A stretch of DNA of 64,000 nt from Streptomyces avermitilis MA-4680 = NBRC 14893 (GCF_000009765.2 NC_003155.5:4216001-4280000), one strand, 5' to 3'. Shown: positions 31,394 through 40,270, counted from the first letter of the stretch. Notes: generated from the letters alone by a model not told the origin. Program-made: numbers and translations.

Positions 31394-31594
31394 ATGGCCA
31401 CCCGCCTCAAGTGGCAGAAGTCGTCCTTCTCCGGCGGCGGTGAAGGCAACGACTGCCTCGAACTCGCATCCACCCCCACCACCCTCCACCTCCGCGAGAG
31501 CGACACCCCCACCACGGTCCTCACCACCACCCCCACCACCCTCGCCCACCTCCTGGCAGGCATACGCGCCCACGCCGTTCCCGGCCAGGCGTGA
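31394..31594 (+). CDS. DUF397 small protein (BldB-like family)
   Basis: 66 residues. LKWQKSSFSGGGEGNDCLELA is the DUF397 hallmark; the second half (LHLRESDTPTTVLTTTPTTL) matches the RDSK-like strand of the family but with a Thr-rich insert. DUF397 proteins bind or modulate the adjacent XRE/DUF5753 regulator in known cases. It starts nine bases after that gene. Confidence 0.92.
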   Translation: MATRLKWQKSSFSGGGEGNDCLELASTPTTLHLRESDTPTTVLTTTPTTLAHLLAGIRAHAVPGQA

Positions 31595-31634
31595 CCAAAG
31601 GCTGGGCGCCGGTGCCCACCCGGCCTCACTGAGG

Positions 31635-33071
31635 TCAGCCGGTACTGTCGAAAGGCAATGCCGCGCACAAGGCGTCCAGCGCCCCCGACCACCCGTGGTC
31701 CGGTGGTGTCCCGTAGCCCACCACCAGCGCGTCGGACCGCTCGGCGGTCGACTCCGGGTGGCGGTAGCGGTCGAGGCCGTGCACCGCGAGCCCCTGCCAG
31801 GCCGCCGCCCTCAGCGTCGACTGCTCGGTGCCCGGCGGCAGGCGCAGCACCACGTGCAGGCCCGCCGCGATGCCCGTCGCCCGGCCCCCGGGGGCCTGTT
31901 CGGCGAGCCGCGCCACCAGGGCGTCCCTGCGCCGCCGGTAACGCAGCCGGGACGCGCGAATATGGCGGTCGTAGGCGCCCGACGCGATGAACTCCGCCAG
32001 GGTGAGCTGGTCCAGCACCCCGCACGACCAGTCCACCCCACCCTTCGCCGCGACCACCTCCGGGGCGAGCGCCGGCGGCAGCACCAGCCAGCCCAGCCGC
32101 AGGCCCGGCGCCAGGGACTTGCTGGCCGTGCCCATATGGACGACGTGGTCGGGGTCGAGCCCCTGGAGGGCGCCGACCGGCTGGCGGTCGTAGCGGAACT
32201 CCCCGTCGTAGTCGTCCTCCAGGATCAGACCGTCGTCGCGCCGCGCCCAGTCCACCACCCGCGCCCGCCGGTCGGGGTGCAGCGGTACGCCCATCGGGAA
32301 CTGGTGCGCGGGCGTCATCAGCACCGCCCGTACGCCTCCCAGCGCACCCCCACCCTGCGCACCGGCCGCCAACTCCTCCGTACGCGTGCCCAGTTCGTCG
32401 AATCCGAGCGGCACCGTGCGCAGCCCGGCCGCCTCCAGCAGCCGCCAGTGGGCGTCGAGCCCGTACGACTCCACGGCCAGCGAGGTCAGTCCCCGCCCGC
32501 GCAGCACCTGGCCGAGCAGCATCAGGCCGTGCAGGAAGCCGGAGCAGATGACGATGTGCTCCGGGTCCGTGCGGACGCCCCGGGCGCGGGCCAGATAGCC
32601 GGCCAGGGCGGTGCGCAGTTCCACCCGGCCGCGCGGGTCGCCGTAGTGGAGGGCCTCGTGCGGGGCGACGGTCAGCGCGCGACGGGAGGCCTTCAGCCAG
32701 GCGGCGCGGGGGAAGGAGGACAGGTCGGGGGTGCCGGGGACCAGGTCGTACACCGGGCGGGCGCGGGTCGGGCGGCCGGGGGCCGAGGCGGCGGTGGGCG
32801 TCGGCACCGGGCGCCGTGCGACGCTCGTGCCCGAGCCCTGGCGGGCGGTGAGCCAACCCTCCGCCACCAGGTCCGCGTACGCCTCCGCGACCGTGTTGCG
32901 GGCGATGCCGAGGTCGGCGGCGAGCGACCGTGATGAGGGCAGCCGGGTGCCGGGGGCGAGGCGCCCGCCGCGGACCGCCTCGCGGAGGGCTTCCGTCAGA
33001 CCTCTGCGGATGCCGGGTCCGGTCGGCTCGACGTGGAGATCGACCCCGAAAGTGGCCCAAGATTTCGCCAT
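31635..33071 (-). CDS. MocR/PdxR-type regulator (GntR HTH fused to aminotransferase fold)
   Basis: 478 residues. The winged helix covers about 20-85 (ALREAVRGGRLAPGTRLPSS, SLAADLGIARNTVAEAY, LTARQGSGTSV). A linker of 30 residues leads to a class I aminotransferase-like domain in which HMGTASKSLAPGLRLGW carries the PLP lysine; EDDYDGEFRYDR is another signature. MocR regulators often control vitamin B6, GABA or amino-acid genes. It is divergent from the AhpD-like operon, with only 47 bases between the two starts. Confidence 0.93.
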   Translation of the reverse strand: MAKSWATFGVDLHVEPTGPGIRRGLTEALREAVRGGRLAPGTRLPSSRSLAADLGIARNTVAEAYADLVAEGWLTARQGSGTSVARRPVPTPTAASAPGRPTRARPVYDLVPGTPDLSSFPRAAWLKASRRALTVAPHEALHYGDPRGRVELRTALAGYLARARGVRTDPEHIVICSGFLHGLMLLGQVLRGRGLTSLAVESYGLDAHWRLLEAAGLRTVPLGFDELGTRTEELAAGAQGGGALGGVRAVLMTPAHQFPMGVPLHPDRRARVVDWARRDDGLILEDDYDGEFRYDRQPVGALQGLDPDHVVHMGTASKSLAPGLRLGWLVLPPALAPEVVAAKGGVDWSCGVLDQLTLAEFIASGAYDRHIRASRLRYRRRRDALVARLAEQAPGGRATGIAAGLHVVLRLPPGTEQSTLRAAAWQGLAVHGLDRYRHPESTAERSDALVVGYGTPPDHGWSGALDALCAALPFDSTG

Positions 33072-33079
33072 GTAAATGG

Positions 33080-33085
33080 ACCATA
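33080..33085 (-). promoter_or_regulatory. -10 element of the MocR gene
   Basis: TATGGT on the minus strand, eight bases before the MocR ATG at 33071. AGGAG lies too far upstream to guide initiation, so a leaderless or near-leaderless transcript is likely. Confidence 0.4.
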
Positions 33086-33105
33086 CTCCTGGGCTGCTTC
33101 GCTCA

Positions 33106-33111
33106 TAGGGT
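33106..33111 (+). promoter_or_regulatory. -10 element of the AhpD-like operon
   Basis: TAGGGT ends seven bases before the ATG at 33119; no ribosome binding site. The promoter must lie within the MocR start region. Confidence 0.5.
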
Positions 33112-33118
33112 CGAGAGC

Positions 33119-33640
33119 ATGACGACGAACGACACCACCACCGCCACGACCACCCCCACCGCCGAGTACGCCCCCGAGCACAGCCCCCGCCTGAACTGGG
33201 CCAAGCTCGCCCCCGATGTGTACAAGGCCATGATCCGGCTCGACACGGCGGCTCAGCGGGGCCTCGACCCGAAGCTGCGCGAGCTGGTGAAGATCCGCGC
33301 CTCGCAGCTCAACCACTGCGCGTTCTGCCTCGACATGCACACCAAGGACGCGCTGGCGGCGGGCGAGAGCGTCGAGCGGGTCGTGCAGCTCAGCGCGTGG
33401 GACGAGTCGCGGCACTTCTACACGGAGAAGGAGCTCGCGGCCCTCGAGCTGACCGAGGCGGTCACGGTGCTCACGGACGGCTTCGTGCCGGACGAGGTGT
33501 ACGAGAGGGCCGCCAAGCACTTCGAGGAGGCGGAGCTGGCCCAGCTGATCGCCGCGATCACGGTGATCAACGCGTGGAACCGGTTCGGGGTGACCTGCCG
33601 GCTGGTGCCGGGCCACTACCAGGCCGGGCAGCACAAGTGA
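33119..33640 (+). CDS. Carboxymuconolactone decarboxylase/AhpD-like protein
   Basis: 173 residues. LRELVKIRASQLNHCAFCLDMHTKDAL near residues 58-84 is the CxxC-x3-H motif of AhpD-type alkylhydroperoxidases; the helical C-terminal half (LTEAVTVLTDGFVPDEVY, then LIAAITVINAWNRFGV) is typical. It likely handles peroxides or acts as a small redox protein. First gene of an operon divergent from MocR; its TGA overlaps a GTG start (GTGA) for a 43-residue frame. Confidence 0.9.
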   Translation: MTTNDTTTATTTPTAEYAPEHSPRLNWAKLAPDVYKAMIRLDTAAQRGLDPKLRELVKIRASQLNHCAFCLDMHTKDALAAGESVERVVQLSAWDESRHFYTEKELAALELTEAVTVLTDGFVPDEVYERAAKHFEEAELAQLIAAITVINAWNRFGVTCRLVPGHYQAGQHK

Positions 33641-33768
33641 CGGTGCGCACACGGCAGCTCGAACTGGCCCGCAAGGACGGCGAGTCGGAGAACCGCATCC
33701 AGCTGCTCAACGGCTGGAACCGGCTGATGGTCAGCCGTCGGATTCCCCCGGGGGGCTACACATGGTGA
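33637..33768 (+). CDS. Small 43-residue protein, doubly coupled
   Basis: A GTG inside the preceding stop (GTGA) opens a 43-codon frame whose stop lies seven bases inside the next gene (ATGGTGA). It reads VTVRTRQLELARKDGESENR, then IQLLNGWNRLMVSRRIPPGGYTW. G/C at third positions is high. Amphipathic helix-like centre, no recognised domain. The tight fit between two genes suggests a real translated product; it could also be a device that couples translation of the flanking genes. Confidence 0.5.
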   Translation: MTVRTRQLELARKDGESENRIQLLNGWNRLMVSRRIPPGGYTW

Positions 33769-34478
33769 GCGGCGTCGATCTCTTCCGCGCCCTGCACCGC
33801 GGCCGCGTGCCCGGCGATCCGCTGGTGCTGCCCGGTCCGTGGGACGCGGCGAGCGCACGGGTGTTCGCCGAGGCGGGGTTCCCCGCGCTCGCCACACCGA
33901 GCGCGGGAGTCGCCGCCTCGCTCGGCTACGAGGACGGGGCGACGCCCGCCGACGAGATGTTCGCGGCGGTGGCGCGGATCGCACGGGCCGTCGACGTGCC
34001 GGTGTCCGCGGACATCGAGGACGGGTACGGGCTCGCGCCCCGGGAACTGGTGGAGCGGCTCCTGGAGGCGGGTGTCGTCGGCTGCAATCTGGAGGACTCC
34101 CACAGGGGAGTGCTCCAGGACCCCGCCCGGCACGCCGACCGGCTCGCCGAGGTGCGCGCCGCCGCGGGCGACCGGCTCTTCGTGAACGCCCGCGTCGACA
34201 CCTTCGTGCGCGGGGTCACGGATCCCGCACGGGCCATCCAGCGGGCCGCGTCGTACGTCGCCGCGGGCGCCGACTGCGTCTATCCGATCGGCGCCCCGAC
34301 GGACGTACTGCCCCTGCTGCGGTCGGGCATCCAGGGGCCGGTCAACCTGCTCGCCCGGCCCGGGGGCCCCTCGCTCACCGCACTCGGTGAACTCGGCGCC
34401 ACCCGGATCACGTTCGGCCCGGGCCTCCAGCTGCGGGCGACGGAAGCACTGCGCGAGATCGCCGCCGAGCTGGCGTAG
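33762..34478 (+). CDS. Isocitrate lyase/PEP mutase family protein
   Basis: 238 residues, a single TIM-barrel of the PEPM/ICL superfamily. PGPWDAASARVFAEAGFPAL, then VPVSADIEDGYG (Mg-binding acids) and VVGCNLEDS mark the active site. Members include carboxyvinyl-carboxyphosphonate mutase and 2-methylisocitrate lyase; which reaction is used here is not clear. GGGGGG lies six bases before the ATG. It is the last gene of the operon started by the AhpD-like gene. Confidence 0.88.
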   Translation: MVSGVDLFRALHRGRVPGDPLVLPGPWDAASARVFAEAGFPALATPSAGVAASLGYEDGATPADEMFAAVARIARAVDVPVSADIEDGYGLAPRELVERLLEAGVVGCNLEDSHRGVLQDPARHADRLAEVRAAAGDRLFVNARVDTFVRGVTDPARAIQRAASYVAAGADCVYPIGAPTDVLPLLRSGIQGPVNLLARPGGPSLTALGELGATRITFGPGLQLRATEALREIAAELA

Positions 34479-34524
34479 GGCGGCCCGGCGGATCAGGCCG
34501 GACCGGCCCCGGGCGAGGCAGGGG

Positions 34525-35499
34525 CTACGACAGCCACGCCTTCCACGTCGAAGCGTGGCCGTCCACCCACTTCTTCGCCGCCTCCTCGGGCGTCAGCTTC
34601 TGGTCGGCGATCATCAGGGCGACCTCGTTCTGGTCCTCGGTCGTCCACTTGAACTTCTTCAGGAACCGCGCCGCCTTGCCGCCGCTCTTCGCGAAATCGG
34701 CGTTCAGGTACTTCTGGAGGGGCGTGTGCGGATAGGCGCACGCGACCTTCTTCGCGTCGGCGTCGCAGCCCTCCTTGTACGCGGGCAGCTTCACCTCCGT
34801 CATCGGGACCTTCTTGAACAGCCACTGCGGCGCGTACCAGTACGTCAGGAAGGGCTTCTTCTCCTTGGCGAACTGCCGCATCTGGGTGATCTGCGCCGCC
34901 TCCGAACCCGCGAACACGACCTGGTAGTTCAGCTTCAGGTTGTTCACCAGCGCCTTGTCGTTGGTGACGTAGGACGGGGAGCCGTCCAGGAGCTGGCCCT
35001 TGCCGCCGCTCTCCGCGGTGCGGAGCTGGGAGGCGTACTTGTTCAGGTTCCTCCAGTCGGTGACGTCCGGGTGCTGCTCGGCGAAGTACGTCGGGACGTA
35101 CCAGCCGATGTGCCCGGTCACCCCGAGCCCGCCGGCGGGCGCGATCGTCTTCTTGTCCTGGACGTACCGCTTCTCCTGCTCGGGGTGACCCCAGTCCTCC
35201 AGCAACGCGTCGACCCGGCCCTGGCTGAGCGCGTCCCAGGCGGGCACTTCGTCGACCTGGACGGTGTCGACGCGGTAGCCGAGCTTGTGTTGCAGCAGGT
35301 ACTGCGCCACGGCGACGTTCGACTGTGCGCCCACCCAGGACTGCACGGACAGCGTCACCGTCTTGGCGCCCTGCGCGCCCGCGAAGGGCGAGGCCTGCTT
35401 GGTCATGTCGGCGGCGCCGCAGCCGGTCGCGAGCAGCAGCACGGCAAGACCCGCCGTCATCGTCGTCATCCTCGTACGCCGAGTCATGTGACGCGTCAT
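34525..35499 (-). CDS. Glycine betaine/choline ABC transporter substrate-binding lipoprotein
   Basis: 324 residues, OpuAC family. Lipobox LATGC at about 23-27. SVQSWVGAQSNVAVAQYLLQ, ALLEDWGHPEQEK and LTYWYAPQWLFKKV supply the aromatic residues that cage quaternary ammonium groups in this family. It sits outside the membrane and hands ligand to the permease encoded one base upstream. Last gene of the operon. Confidence 0.92.
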   Translation of the reverse strand: MTRHMTRRTRMTTMTAGLAVLLLATGCGAADMTKQASPFAGAQGAKTVTLSVQSWVGAQSNVAVAQYLLQHKLGYRVDTVQVDEVPAWDALSQGRVDALLEDWGHPEQEKRYVQDKKTIAPAGGLGVTGHIGWYVPTYFAEQHPDVTDWRNLNKYASQLRTAESGGKGQLLDGSPSYVTNDKALVNNLKLNYQVVFAGSEAAQITQMRQFAKEKKPFLTYWYAPQWLFKKVPMTEVKLPAYKEGCDADAKKVACAYPHTPLQKYLNADFAKSGGKAARFLKKFKWTTEDQNEVALMIADQKLTPEEAAKKWVDGHASTWKAWLS

Positions 35500-35500
35500 G

Positions 35501-37444
35501 TCACGCTCCCTTCTTCGCGCGGCGCCCGGTCGGCTGGGTCACCCGGTCGAGCATCAGGCCGAGGCAGACGATCGCCGCGCCGGCCACCAGACCGGTCGCC
35601 AGGTCGCCCTGGGCCAGGCCGAACACGACGTCGTAGCCGAGCGCGCCGCCGCCTACCAGACCGCCGATGATGACGACGGCGAGGACCAGGACGACGCCCT
35701 GGTTGACGGCGAGCAGCAGGGCCGGGCGGGCCAGCGGGAGCTGGACCTGGCGCAGCTGCTGCCCACCGGTGGCACCCAGCGAGCGGGCGGACTCCAGCGC
35801 GGCCGGGTCGACCGCGCGCAGCCCCTGGGTCGTGATGCGGACCACGGCGGGCAGCGCGTAGACCACCGCCGCGGCGACCGCGGGCGCCCGGCCGACACCG
35901 AACAGCGCCACCACCGGGATCAGGTACACGAACTGCGGCATCGTCTGGAAGACGTCCAGGACCGGGCGCAGCAGCCGTTCGACGCGGTCGCTGCGCGCGG
36001 CGGCGACGCCCGTCGCGAAGCCCAGGACGAGGGTGACGGCCACGGCCGCCAGCACCTGCGCGAGGGTGTCGAGGGACGGCTTCCAGACGCCCAGCACGCC
36101 GATCGCGGCCATCGCGAGGACGGCGGTGAGCGCGGTGCGCCAGGTGCCGATCAGCCAGGCGAGGGCGGCGACGATGAGCAGCACCGACCACCAGGGCAGC
36201 CACTGGAGGCCGTCGCGGAGCGGGTCCAGGACCCAGGTGGTGAAGTGGCCCGCCCAGTCGGCGGTGCCGCCGAGGTAGGGGACGCCGGAGTAGAGGTGGT
36301 CGGTCATCCAGTCGACGACCCGGTTCACCGGCGCGGCGATGTGCACGGTCCAGGCGTCGGGCCAGTCCAGGCGGTGCGTGAACCGGCCGGCGAGCGCGAC
36401 GGCCACGGCCGCGGCGGCCGCGTAGGCCCACCCGGCGCGGCGGGAGCCGTCGGCGCCGGGCCCCTCCCCCGCCGCACCGGTCACCCGGTCCAGGACGACC
36501 GCGAGCAGCACGATCGGGATGCCCGCGGCGAGGGCGGCGCCCACGTCCACGGAGGCGAGCGCCTGGTAGACGCGGTCACCGAGGCCGCCGGCGCCGATCA
36601 CGGAGGCGATGACCGCCATGGACAGCGCCATCATGATCGTCTGGTTGAGGCCGAGGAGCAGTTCCTTGCGGGCCAGCGGCAGACGGGCGGTGAGCAGGCG
36701 CTGGCGGGCCGTGGCGCCGAGGGATTCGACGGCCTCCAGCACACCGCCGTCGGCGTCGCGCAGGCCGAGCGCGGTGAGCCGGGCCATGGGCGGGGCCGCG
36801 TAGACGACGGTGGCGAGGACCGCCGCGGGGACGCCGATGCCGAAGACGAGGACGACCGGGAGCAGATACGCGAAGGCGGGCAGCACCTGCATGGTGTCCA
36901 GGATCGGCCGCAGGGCGCGGTGGGTGCGGTCGGAGAGCCCGGCGGCGAGGCCGAGGAGCGCGCCGAGCACGACGGACGCGAGGACCGCGACCACCATGAG
37001 GGCGAGCGTCTGCATGGTGGGCACCCACATGCCGAGCAGACCGCAGACGAGGAAGGCGACGGCGGTGCCGGCCGCCAGCCGGACTCCGGCCACCCGCCAG
37101 GCGACGAGCGCGGCGGCGGCCGTCACACCGGCCCAGCCTGCCGCGAGCAGCACGAGGTAGACGCCGCGCACGGCGAGGACGACGGCGTTGCTGACGTAGC
37201 CGAAGAAGTACAGGAACAGCGGGTGGCTGTCCCGGTTGTCGATGATCCAGTCGCTGGCCCTGCCGAGCGGCTCGGTGAGGTCGACGGTCAGCGCGTGCGG
37301 CCAGGTCCCGCTCGCCCAGCGGGCGTCGGCGAGCGGGACGAGGACGGCCGCGGCCAGCGCGAGGAGCGCGAGTTTCCGGACGGCGCGGCGCCTGAGGAAG
37401 GCGGGGACGCCGACGTGGGAGGCGGCAGCGGTGGCTGTGGCCAT
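35501..37444 (-). CDS. Glycine betaine/choline ABC transporter permease, two fused permease domains
   Basis: 647 residues, about twice the usual length. Two BPD_transp_1 domains are present: first EAA-like loop RLTALGLRDADGGVLEAVESLGATARQRL (about 238-266), second RITTQGLRAVDPAALESARSLGATGGQQL (about 539-567). The single chain may therefore supply both channel halves. Its start overlaps the end of the ATPase gene by one base. Confidence 0.93.
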   Translation of the reverse strand: MATATAAASHVGVPAFLRRRAVRKLALLALAAAVLVPLADARWASGTWPHALTVDLTEPLGRASDWIIDNRDSHPLFLYFFGYVSNAVVLAVRGVYLVLLAAGWAGVTAAAALVAWRVAGVRLAAGTAVAFLVCGLLGMWVPTMQTLALMVVAVLASVVLGALLGLAAGLSDRTHRALRPILDTMQVLPAFAYLLPVVLVFGIGVPAAVLATVVYAAPPMARLTALGLRDADGGVLEAVESLGATARQRLLTARLPLARKELLLGLNQTIMMALSMAVIASVIGAGGLGDRVYQALASVDVGAALAAGIPIVLLAVVLDRVTGAAGEGPGADGSRRAGWAYAAAAAVAVALAGRFTHRLDWPDAWTVHIAAPVNRVVDWMTDHLYSGVPYLGGTADWAGHFTTWVLDPLRDGLQWLPWWSVLLIVAALAWLIGTWRTALTAVLAMAAIGVLGVWKPSLDTLAQVLAAVAVTLVLGFATGVAAARSDRVERLLRPVLDVFQTMPQFVYLIPVVALFGVGRAPAVAAAVVYALPAVVRITTQGLRAVDPAALESARSLGATGGQQLRQVQLPLARPALLLAVNQGVVLVLAVVIIGGLVGGGALGYDVVFGLAQGDLATGLVAGAAIVCLGLMLDRVTQPTGRRAKKGA

Positions 37445-38610
37445 CAGGCGACCTCCTCGCCGGTGACGTCACCCGGCGCCGCCTCTGCCGCGCCGGCGCC
37501 CGCGTTGCCGAAGTCCCGGCTCGGCTCGAACGGGGGAACCGCTGTCACCGCGGGGGCGGGGCCGCTGGCACCGACGCCGGCGACCACGTCGAGCAGCGCC
37601 TCGGAGTCGACCACCCCGACGCACCGCCCGGAGTCCACGACCCGCGCCGGGCTGCCCGCCCGCGCGACCGCCTCGATCGCCTCGGACACCGTCGCGTCCG
37701 GGGCGACGGCCGGGCCGCTTCCCGCCTCCTCGGCGGAGGCGGCGCGCATCGCCGTGCGGACCGTCATCACCTGCTCGCGCGGCACGTCCCGGACGAACTC
37801 GCGTACGTAGTCGTCGGCGGGCGAGCCGACGATCTCCTCGGGCGTGCCGAGCTGGACGACGCGGCCGTCGCGCATCAGGGCGATGCGGTCGCCCAGGCGG
37901 AGCGCCTCGTTCAGGTCGTGGGTGATGAAGACCATGGTGCGGCCCTCCTCGCGGTGCAGCCGGACGACCTCCTCCTGCATGTCGCGCCGGATCAGCGGGT
38001 CCAGCGCGCTGAACGGCTCGTCGAAGAGGAGGACCTCGGGGTCGACGGCGAGCGCCCGGGCCAGGCCCACGCGCTGCTGCTGACCGCCGGACAGCTGGCC
38101 GGGCTTGCGCTGCTCCATGCCTTCCAGGCCGACCTTGGCGACGACCTCGGCGGCCCGCTCGCGGCGTTCCGCCTTGCCGAGGCCCTGGATCTCCAGGCCG
38201 TACGCCACGTTGTCGAGGACCGTGCGGTGCGGCAACAGGCCGAAGTGCTGGAAGACCATGGACGCGCGGTGGCGGCGCAGTTCGCGCAGCCGGGTCCTGT
38301 CCATGGCGCGTACGTCCTCGCCGTCGATGGCGATGGTGCCCGCGGTCGGCTCGATCAGCCGGGTCAGACAGCGCACGAGCGTGGACTTGCCGGAGCCGGA
38401 CAGGCCCATGACGACGAAGACCTCGCCCTTGTGCACGTCGAACGAGACGTCGCGGACGGCGGCCGTGCAGCCGGTGCGCTCGCTCAGCTCGGCGGCGCTC
38501 AGCGCGGCGAGTTCGGGGTCGGCGGGGACGCGTTCGGCCTTCGGGCCGAAGACCTTCCACAGGCCGTCCACGGAGAAGACGGGGCGCGTGTTCTGCGGCG
38601 GCGTACTCAT
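37444..38610 (-). CDS. proV: Glycine betaine/choline ABC transporter ATPase
   Basis: 388 residues. Walker A GLSGSGKST, signature LSGGQQQRVGLARAL, Walker B VLLFDEPFSALDP. After the ATPase core come about 120 residues with a degenerate CBS-type region (VSEAIEAVARAGSPARVVDSG), the ionic-strength sensor in ProV/OpuAA relatives. The ATG at 38610 overlaps the choline dehydrogenase stop (TGATG). Confidence 0.92.
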   Translation of the reverse strand: MSTPPQNTRPVFSVDGLWKVFGPKAERVPADPELAALSAAELSERTGCTAAVRDVSFDVHKGEVFVVMGLSGSGKSTLVRCLTRLIEPTAGTIAIDGEDVRAMDRTRLRELRRHRASMVFQHFGLLPHRTVLDNVAYGLEIQGLGKAERRERAAEVVAKVGLEGMEQRKPGQLSGGQQQRVGLARALAVDPEVLLFDEPFSALDPLIRRDMQEEVVRLHREEGRTMVFITHDLNEALRLGDRIALMRDGRVVQLGTPEEIVGSPADDYVREFVRDVPREQVMTVRTAMRAASAEEAGSGPAVAPDATVSEAIEAVARAGSPARVVDSGRCVGVVDSEALLDVVAGVGASGPAPAVTAVPPFEPSRDFGNAGAGAAEAAPGDVTGEEVA

Positions 38611-40160
38611 CACGCGTCACCCCGCAGCAGGTCGGCGCACTTCTCCCCGACCATGAGTACCCCGATCATCGGGTTCACGGCGGGCATCGTGGGGAAGACG
38701 GACGCGTCGGCGATGCGGATGCCGTCGAGGCCGCGGATGCGCAACTTGGGGTCGACGACGGCGTGTTCGTCGGAGGTGGCGCCCATGCGGCAGGTGCCCG
38801 CCGGGTGGTACACGGTGTGCGCGACCTGCCGGGCGTATGCGCTCAGCTCCTCGTCGTCCGTGATCTCCGGACCTGGACAGACCTCGCGCTTGAGCCAGCG
38901 GGCGAGTGGTTCGGTTTTCGCGATCTCGCGGGCGATCTTGATGCCGTCGACGAGGGTACGGCCGTCGTAGTCGTCCTCGTCGGTGAAGTACCGGAAGTCG
39001 AGGGCGGGCTTGACGGACGGGTCCGCGCTGGTCAGGTACACCCGGCCGCGGCTCTTCGGCTTGGGGATGTTCGGGGTCATCGACACGCCGTGCTCGGGGC
39101 GTTCGTAGCCGAGGCGCTCGGGGTTGTCCGTGAAGGGGATCTGGTAGAAGTGGAACATCAGGTCGGGGCCCGCGTGTTCGGGGTCGCGGCGCACGAACAG
39201 GCCCGCGTCCGAGTCCATCGCGGAGTTCTCCGGGATCGGCCCGTCGGTCTCCCAGACGATCACCGACTCGGGGTGGTCGAGCAGGTTCTCGCCGACGCCG
39301 GGCAGATCGTGCGCGACCGGTATGCCGAGCTTCTCCAGGTCCTCCTTCGGGCCGATGCCCGAGTGCATCAGCAGCCGCGGCGAGTCGACCGCGCCCGCGC
39401 ACAGCAGGACCTCGGTCCGGGCCCGTACGAGGATCTCCTCGCCGTCCTTGGTGCGCACGTGCACGCCGGTCGCCCGGGTGCCCGCCAGCTCCAGCCGGTA
39501 CGCCCAGGTCTCCAGGAGGAGGTGGAGGTTCGGGCGGTCCAGGAAGGGGTGGAGGTAGGCGACCGACGCGGAGGACCGCTTGTTGTTCTCCGGGTGGTAG
39601 GCGAGGTCGAAGAAGCCGGTGCCGTCGGTGAACGGTTTCTTGTTGAAGCCCTCGACGCGGGGGACGCCGAGCGCGGCCTGGGCGGCGTCGACGAAGTCGC
39701 GGGCGATCGCGTTCCGGTCCTTCTCGTCGACGGGGACGATGTTGTTGCGCAGCCGGGCGTAGTACGCCTCCATCGGCACCGCGCCCCAGCCCTCGGCGCC
39801 CGCCGCCTCCCACTCGTCCCAGTCGGACGGCAGCGGCTTGAAGGCGATCAGCGTGTTGTGCGAGGAGCAGCCGCCCAGCACGCGGGCGCGGCTGTGCCGG
39901 ATGTGCGAGTTGCCGCGCGGCTGCTCGGTGGTCGGGTAGTCGTAGTCCAGTTCCCCGCCGAGCAGGCCCATCCAGCGGCGCAGGGTCAGCACGTCGTCGC
40001 GGCCGACGTCGCTGGGGCCGCCCTCGATGACGGCGACGGTGACGTCCGGATCCTCGGTCAGGCGGGACGCGATGACGGAGCCCGCAGTGCCGCCACCGAT
40101 GACGACGTAGTCGTACTCGCGGGAGTTCTCATGGGAGTTCTCATAGGAGTTCTCGTGCAT
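38610..40160 (-). CDS. betA: Choline dehydrogenase-like GMC oxidoreductase
   Basis: 516 residues. YVVIGGGTAGSVIASRLTE binds FAD; ARVLGGCSSHNTLI and AHTVYHPAGTCRMG (catalytic His) are GMC signatures. With the aldehyde dehydrogenase upstream it would oxidise choline to betaine aldehyde. The N-terminus has a short tandem repeat (HENS-YENS-HENS) before the FAD domain. The ATG at 40160 has AGGAG nine bases upstream; longer frames are not supported. Confidence 0.88.
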   Translation of the reverse strand: MHENSYENSHENSREYDYVVIGGGTAGSVIASRLTEDPDVTVAVIEGGPSDVGRDDVLTLRRWMGLLGGELDYDYPTTEQPRGNSHIRHSRARVLGGCSSHNTLIAFKPLPSDWDEWEAAGAEGWGAVPMEAYYARLRNNIVPVDEKDRNAIARDFVDAAQAALGVPRVEGFNKKPFTDGTGFFDLAYHPENNKRSSASVAYLHPFLDRPNLHLLLETWAYRLELAGTRATGVHVRTKDGEEILVRARTEVLLCAGAVDSPRLLMHSGIGPKEDLEKLGIPVAHDLPGVGENLLDHPESVIVWETDGPIPENSAMDSDAGLFVRRDPEHAGPDLMFHFYQIPFTDNPERLGYERPEHGVSMTPNIPKPKSRGRVYLTSADPSVKPALDFRYFTDEDDYDGRTLVDGIKIAREIAKTEPLARWLKREVCPGPEITDDEELSAYARQVAHTVYHPAGTCRMGATSDEHAVVDPKLRIRGLDGIRIADASVFPTMPAVNPMIGVLMVGEKCADLLRGDA

Positions 40161-40270
40161 GGGGTGGTGCTCCTGGGTTACTTGGGACGTGGGGTAGTGC
40201 GAGGGTCGGGGGACGGCGTCGGCCCGCGACGTGGTGCCGGGGTGCGGAACAGGGGCCGGGCGGGCCGTCC

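Noticed and set aside
33397..33636. N-terminal extension of the 43-codon gene into the AhpD-like gene
   Set aside because: The frame is open but is an Arg/Gly-rich shadow of the AhpD-like gene; the GTGA overlap gives a better start.
35498..37810. A 770-codon plus-strand frame opposite the double permease
   Set aside because: Asp/Gly/Arg/His-rich shadow frame; the opposite strand encodes a complete permease with proper helices.
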